In this document: positions 7,244 through 8,068 of the stretch, piece after piece
Numbering within the stretch: the stretch's first letter is position 1
Layout: each line of letters begins with the position of its first letter
DNA from: Nitrospinota bacterium
GTDB taxonomy: Bacteria; JAUXIQ01
Length of the DNA: 8,068 nt
Direction of reading: 5' to 3'
NCBI GenBank assembly: GCA_030620925.1
Contig: JAUXIQ010000075.1
Location: 1-8,068 of the forward strand
Notes under the pieces: generated by a model
Told to the model about the DNA's origin: nothing
Database searches by the model: none
The model's input: only the letters and a program-made list of their open reading frames with translations
Position numbers and translations under genes: made by a program

Positions 7244-8068
7244 ATGAGTGTTTATGACGAGCTGCTGCCTCACGTAAAAAAACCATCCAGATACCTGGGA
7301 TACGAGATAAATGCAGCAGCTAAAGATTTGAGCAAGGTGACCGTTAAGGTGGCCCTGGCCTTCCCGGATTTGTATGAGATAGGTATGTCCCATCAGGGGC
7401 TTAAGATTCTCTATCACATCCTGAACTCTCGGCCCGATTCCGCCGCTGAGAGAGTTTTCATCCCCGATGAGGACTACATCGCCCTCCTGGAGGAAAGAGG
7501 GCTCGAGCTCTGCAGCCTCGAGTCTCAACTGCCCCTTTCCCGATTCGACCTGGTCGGCTTCACGCTGCAGTATGAGCTCAGTTACACCAACATACTTCAC
7601 ATGCTGCGGCTGGGCGGCATACCGTTGCGCCGGGAAGAGCGAGGCGAAAAAGACCCCTTCGTCATTGCCGGAGGCCCCTGCGCTTTCAACCCCGAACCGC
7701 TCGCTGACTTTTTCGACGCCGTGGTTCTCGGCGACGGCGAGGAAGTGATACTGGAGATAGTGGAGGCTTATCGCCGACACCGCAAAGAAGGGGGGGAAAG
7801 GACGGACTATCTGGAGCGCCTTGCCGGCATTGAAGGGGTATACGTCCCCTCGTTTTTCGAAGTGAGAGACGGCCTGGCGGAGGTCCGTCCCCTTCTCGAC
7901 GGCTGCACCACCGTGACCGGCCGGTTGGTGGAAAACTTGGACGTCGCCCCCTATCCCACCAGGCCTGTGGTCCCCTTCATGGAAATCGTGCACGACAGGC
8001 TAACAGTGGAGGTCGCCCGGGGGTGCACCAGAGGATGCCGCTTCTGCCAGGCGGGGTGCATCTGCAGG
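7244..8068 (+). CDS. B12-binding-like radical SAM protein (TIGR03960 type), 5' part only
   Basis: The first 275 residues of a much longer protein are present, and the frame is still open at the right edge. The N-terminal part (about 20-190) resembles the cobalamin-binding-like domain of the TIGR03960 radical SAM family. Conserved pieces are FPDLYEIGMSHQGLKILY, GFTLQYELSYTNIL, IAGGPCAFNPEPLADFFDA and LGDGEEV. I do not see a canonical DxHxxG cobalamin motif, so B12 binding is uncertain. The radical SAM cluster motif follows: VARGC261-TRG-C265-RF-C268, ligands of a 4Fe-4S cluster that cleaves S-adenosylmethionine. The next residues, QAGCICR, add two cysteines where I would expect M and Y (QAGMIYR). 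The substrate is unknown. In related bacteria this gene often precedes a DUF2344 gene and an rng-rplU-rpmA-obg run, which would lie outside this window. Confidence 0.88.
   Translation, partial: MSVYDELLPHVKKPSRYLGYEINAAAKDLSKVTVKVALAFPDLYEIGMSHQGLKILYHILNSRPDSAAERVFIPDEDYIALLEERGLELCSLESQLPLSRFDLVGFTLQYELSYTNILHMLRLGGIPLRREERGEKDPFVIAGGPCAFNPEPLADFFDAVVLGDGEEVILEIVEAYRRHRKEGGERTDYLERLAGIEGVYVPSFFEVRDGLAEVRPLLDGCTTVTGRLVENLDVAPYPTRPVVPFMEIVHDRLTVEVARGCTRGCRFCQAGCICR

Noticed and set aside
7232-7993. Minus-strand open frame of 253 codons opposite the radical SAM gene
   Set aside because: The plus-strand frame has clear family motifs over the same stretch. The minus-strand product has none.

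Overview
The window carries a complete rod-shape (elongasome) cluster on the plus strand, mreB-mreC-mreD-mrdA(PBP2)-rodA. It is followed by a terminator-like hairpin, a solitary DNA methyltransferase gene, and the 5' part of a large radical SAM gene that runs off the right edge. All seven genes point the same way. No RNA gene, CRISPR array, insertion sequence or integrase was seen.

Organism: a Gram-negative, rod-shaped bacterium. The order mreB-mreC-mreD-PBP2-rodA and a TIGR03960-type radical SAM gene close downstream resemble deltaproteobacterial (Desulfobacterota, Geobacter-like) chromosomes as I remember them. The genes are moderately GC-rich and use ATA, AGA and AGG freely; the intergenic stretches are AT-rich. 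Assignment below that level is not supported.

Layout: 1-290 is a non-coding leader with a good extended -10 promoter for mreB. From 291 to 5752 lie the five shape genes. mreC, mreD, mrdA and rodA are separated by only 5, 1 and 2 bases, so they are almost certainly one translationally coupled unit; 39 bases separate mreB from mreC. From 5753 to 5928 there are two hairpins, the second with a T-tract, and a short inverted repeat. The methyltransferase occupies 5929-7209 and the partial radical SAM gene starts at 7244.

How they work together: MreB filaments on the inner membrane, with MreC and MreD, position and activate the RodA glycosyltransferase and the PBP2 transpeptidase for side-wall peptidoglycan synthesis. 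The methyltransferase has no visible link to this job and looks like an accessory gene placed between rodA and the radical SAM gene.

The most interesting item is the methyltransferase. Behind an N4-cytosine-type (TSPPYW) catalytic domain it has a C-terminal ~100-residue region that reads like a staphylococcal-nuclease (SNase/OB) fold with its catalytic residues missing. No restriction enzyme is visible in the window. Secondary points are a probable zinc site in PBP2 with one Asp replaced by Cys, a TTG start of mreC without a visible ribosome binding site, and two unusual extra cysteines beside the radical SAM cluster motif.
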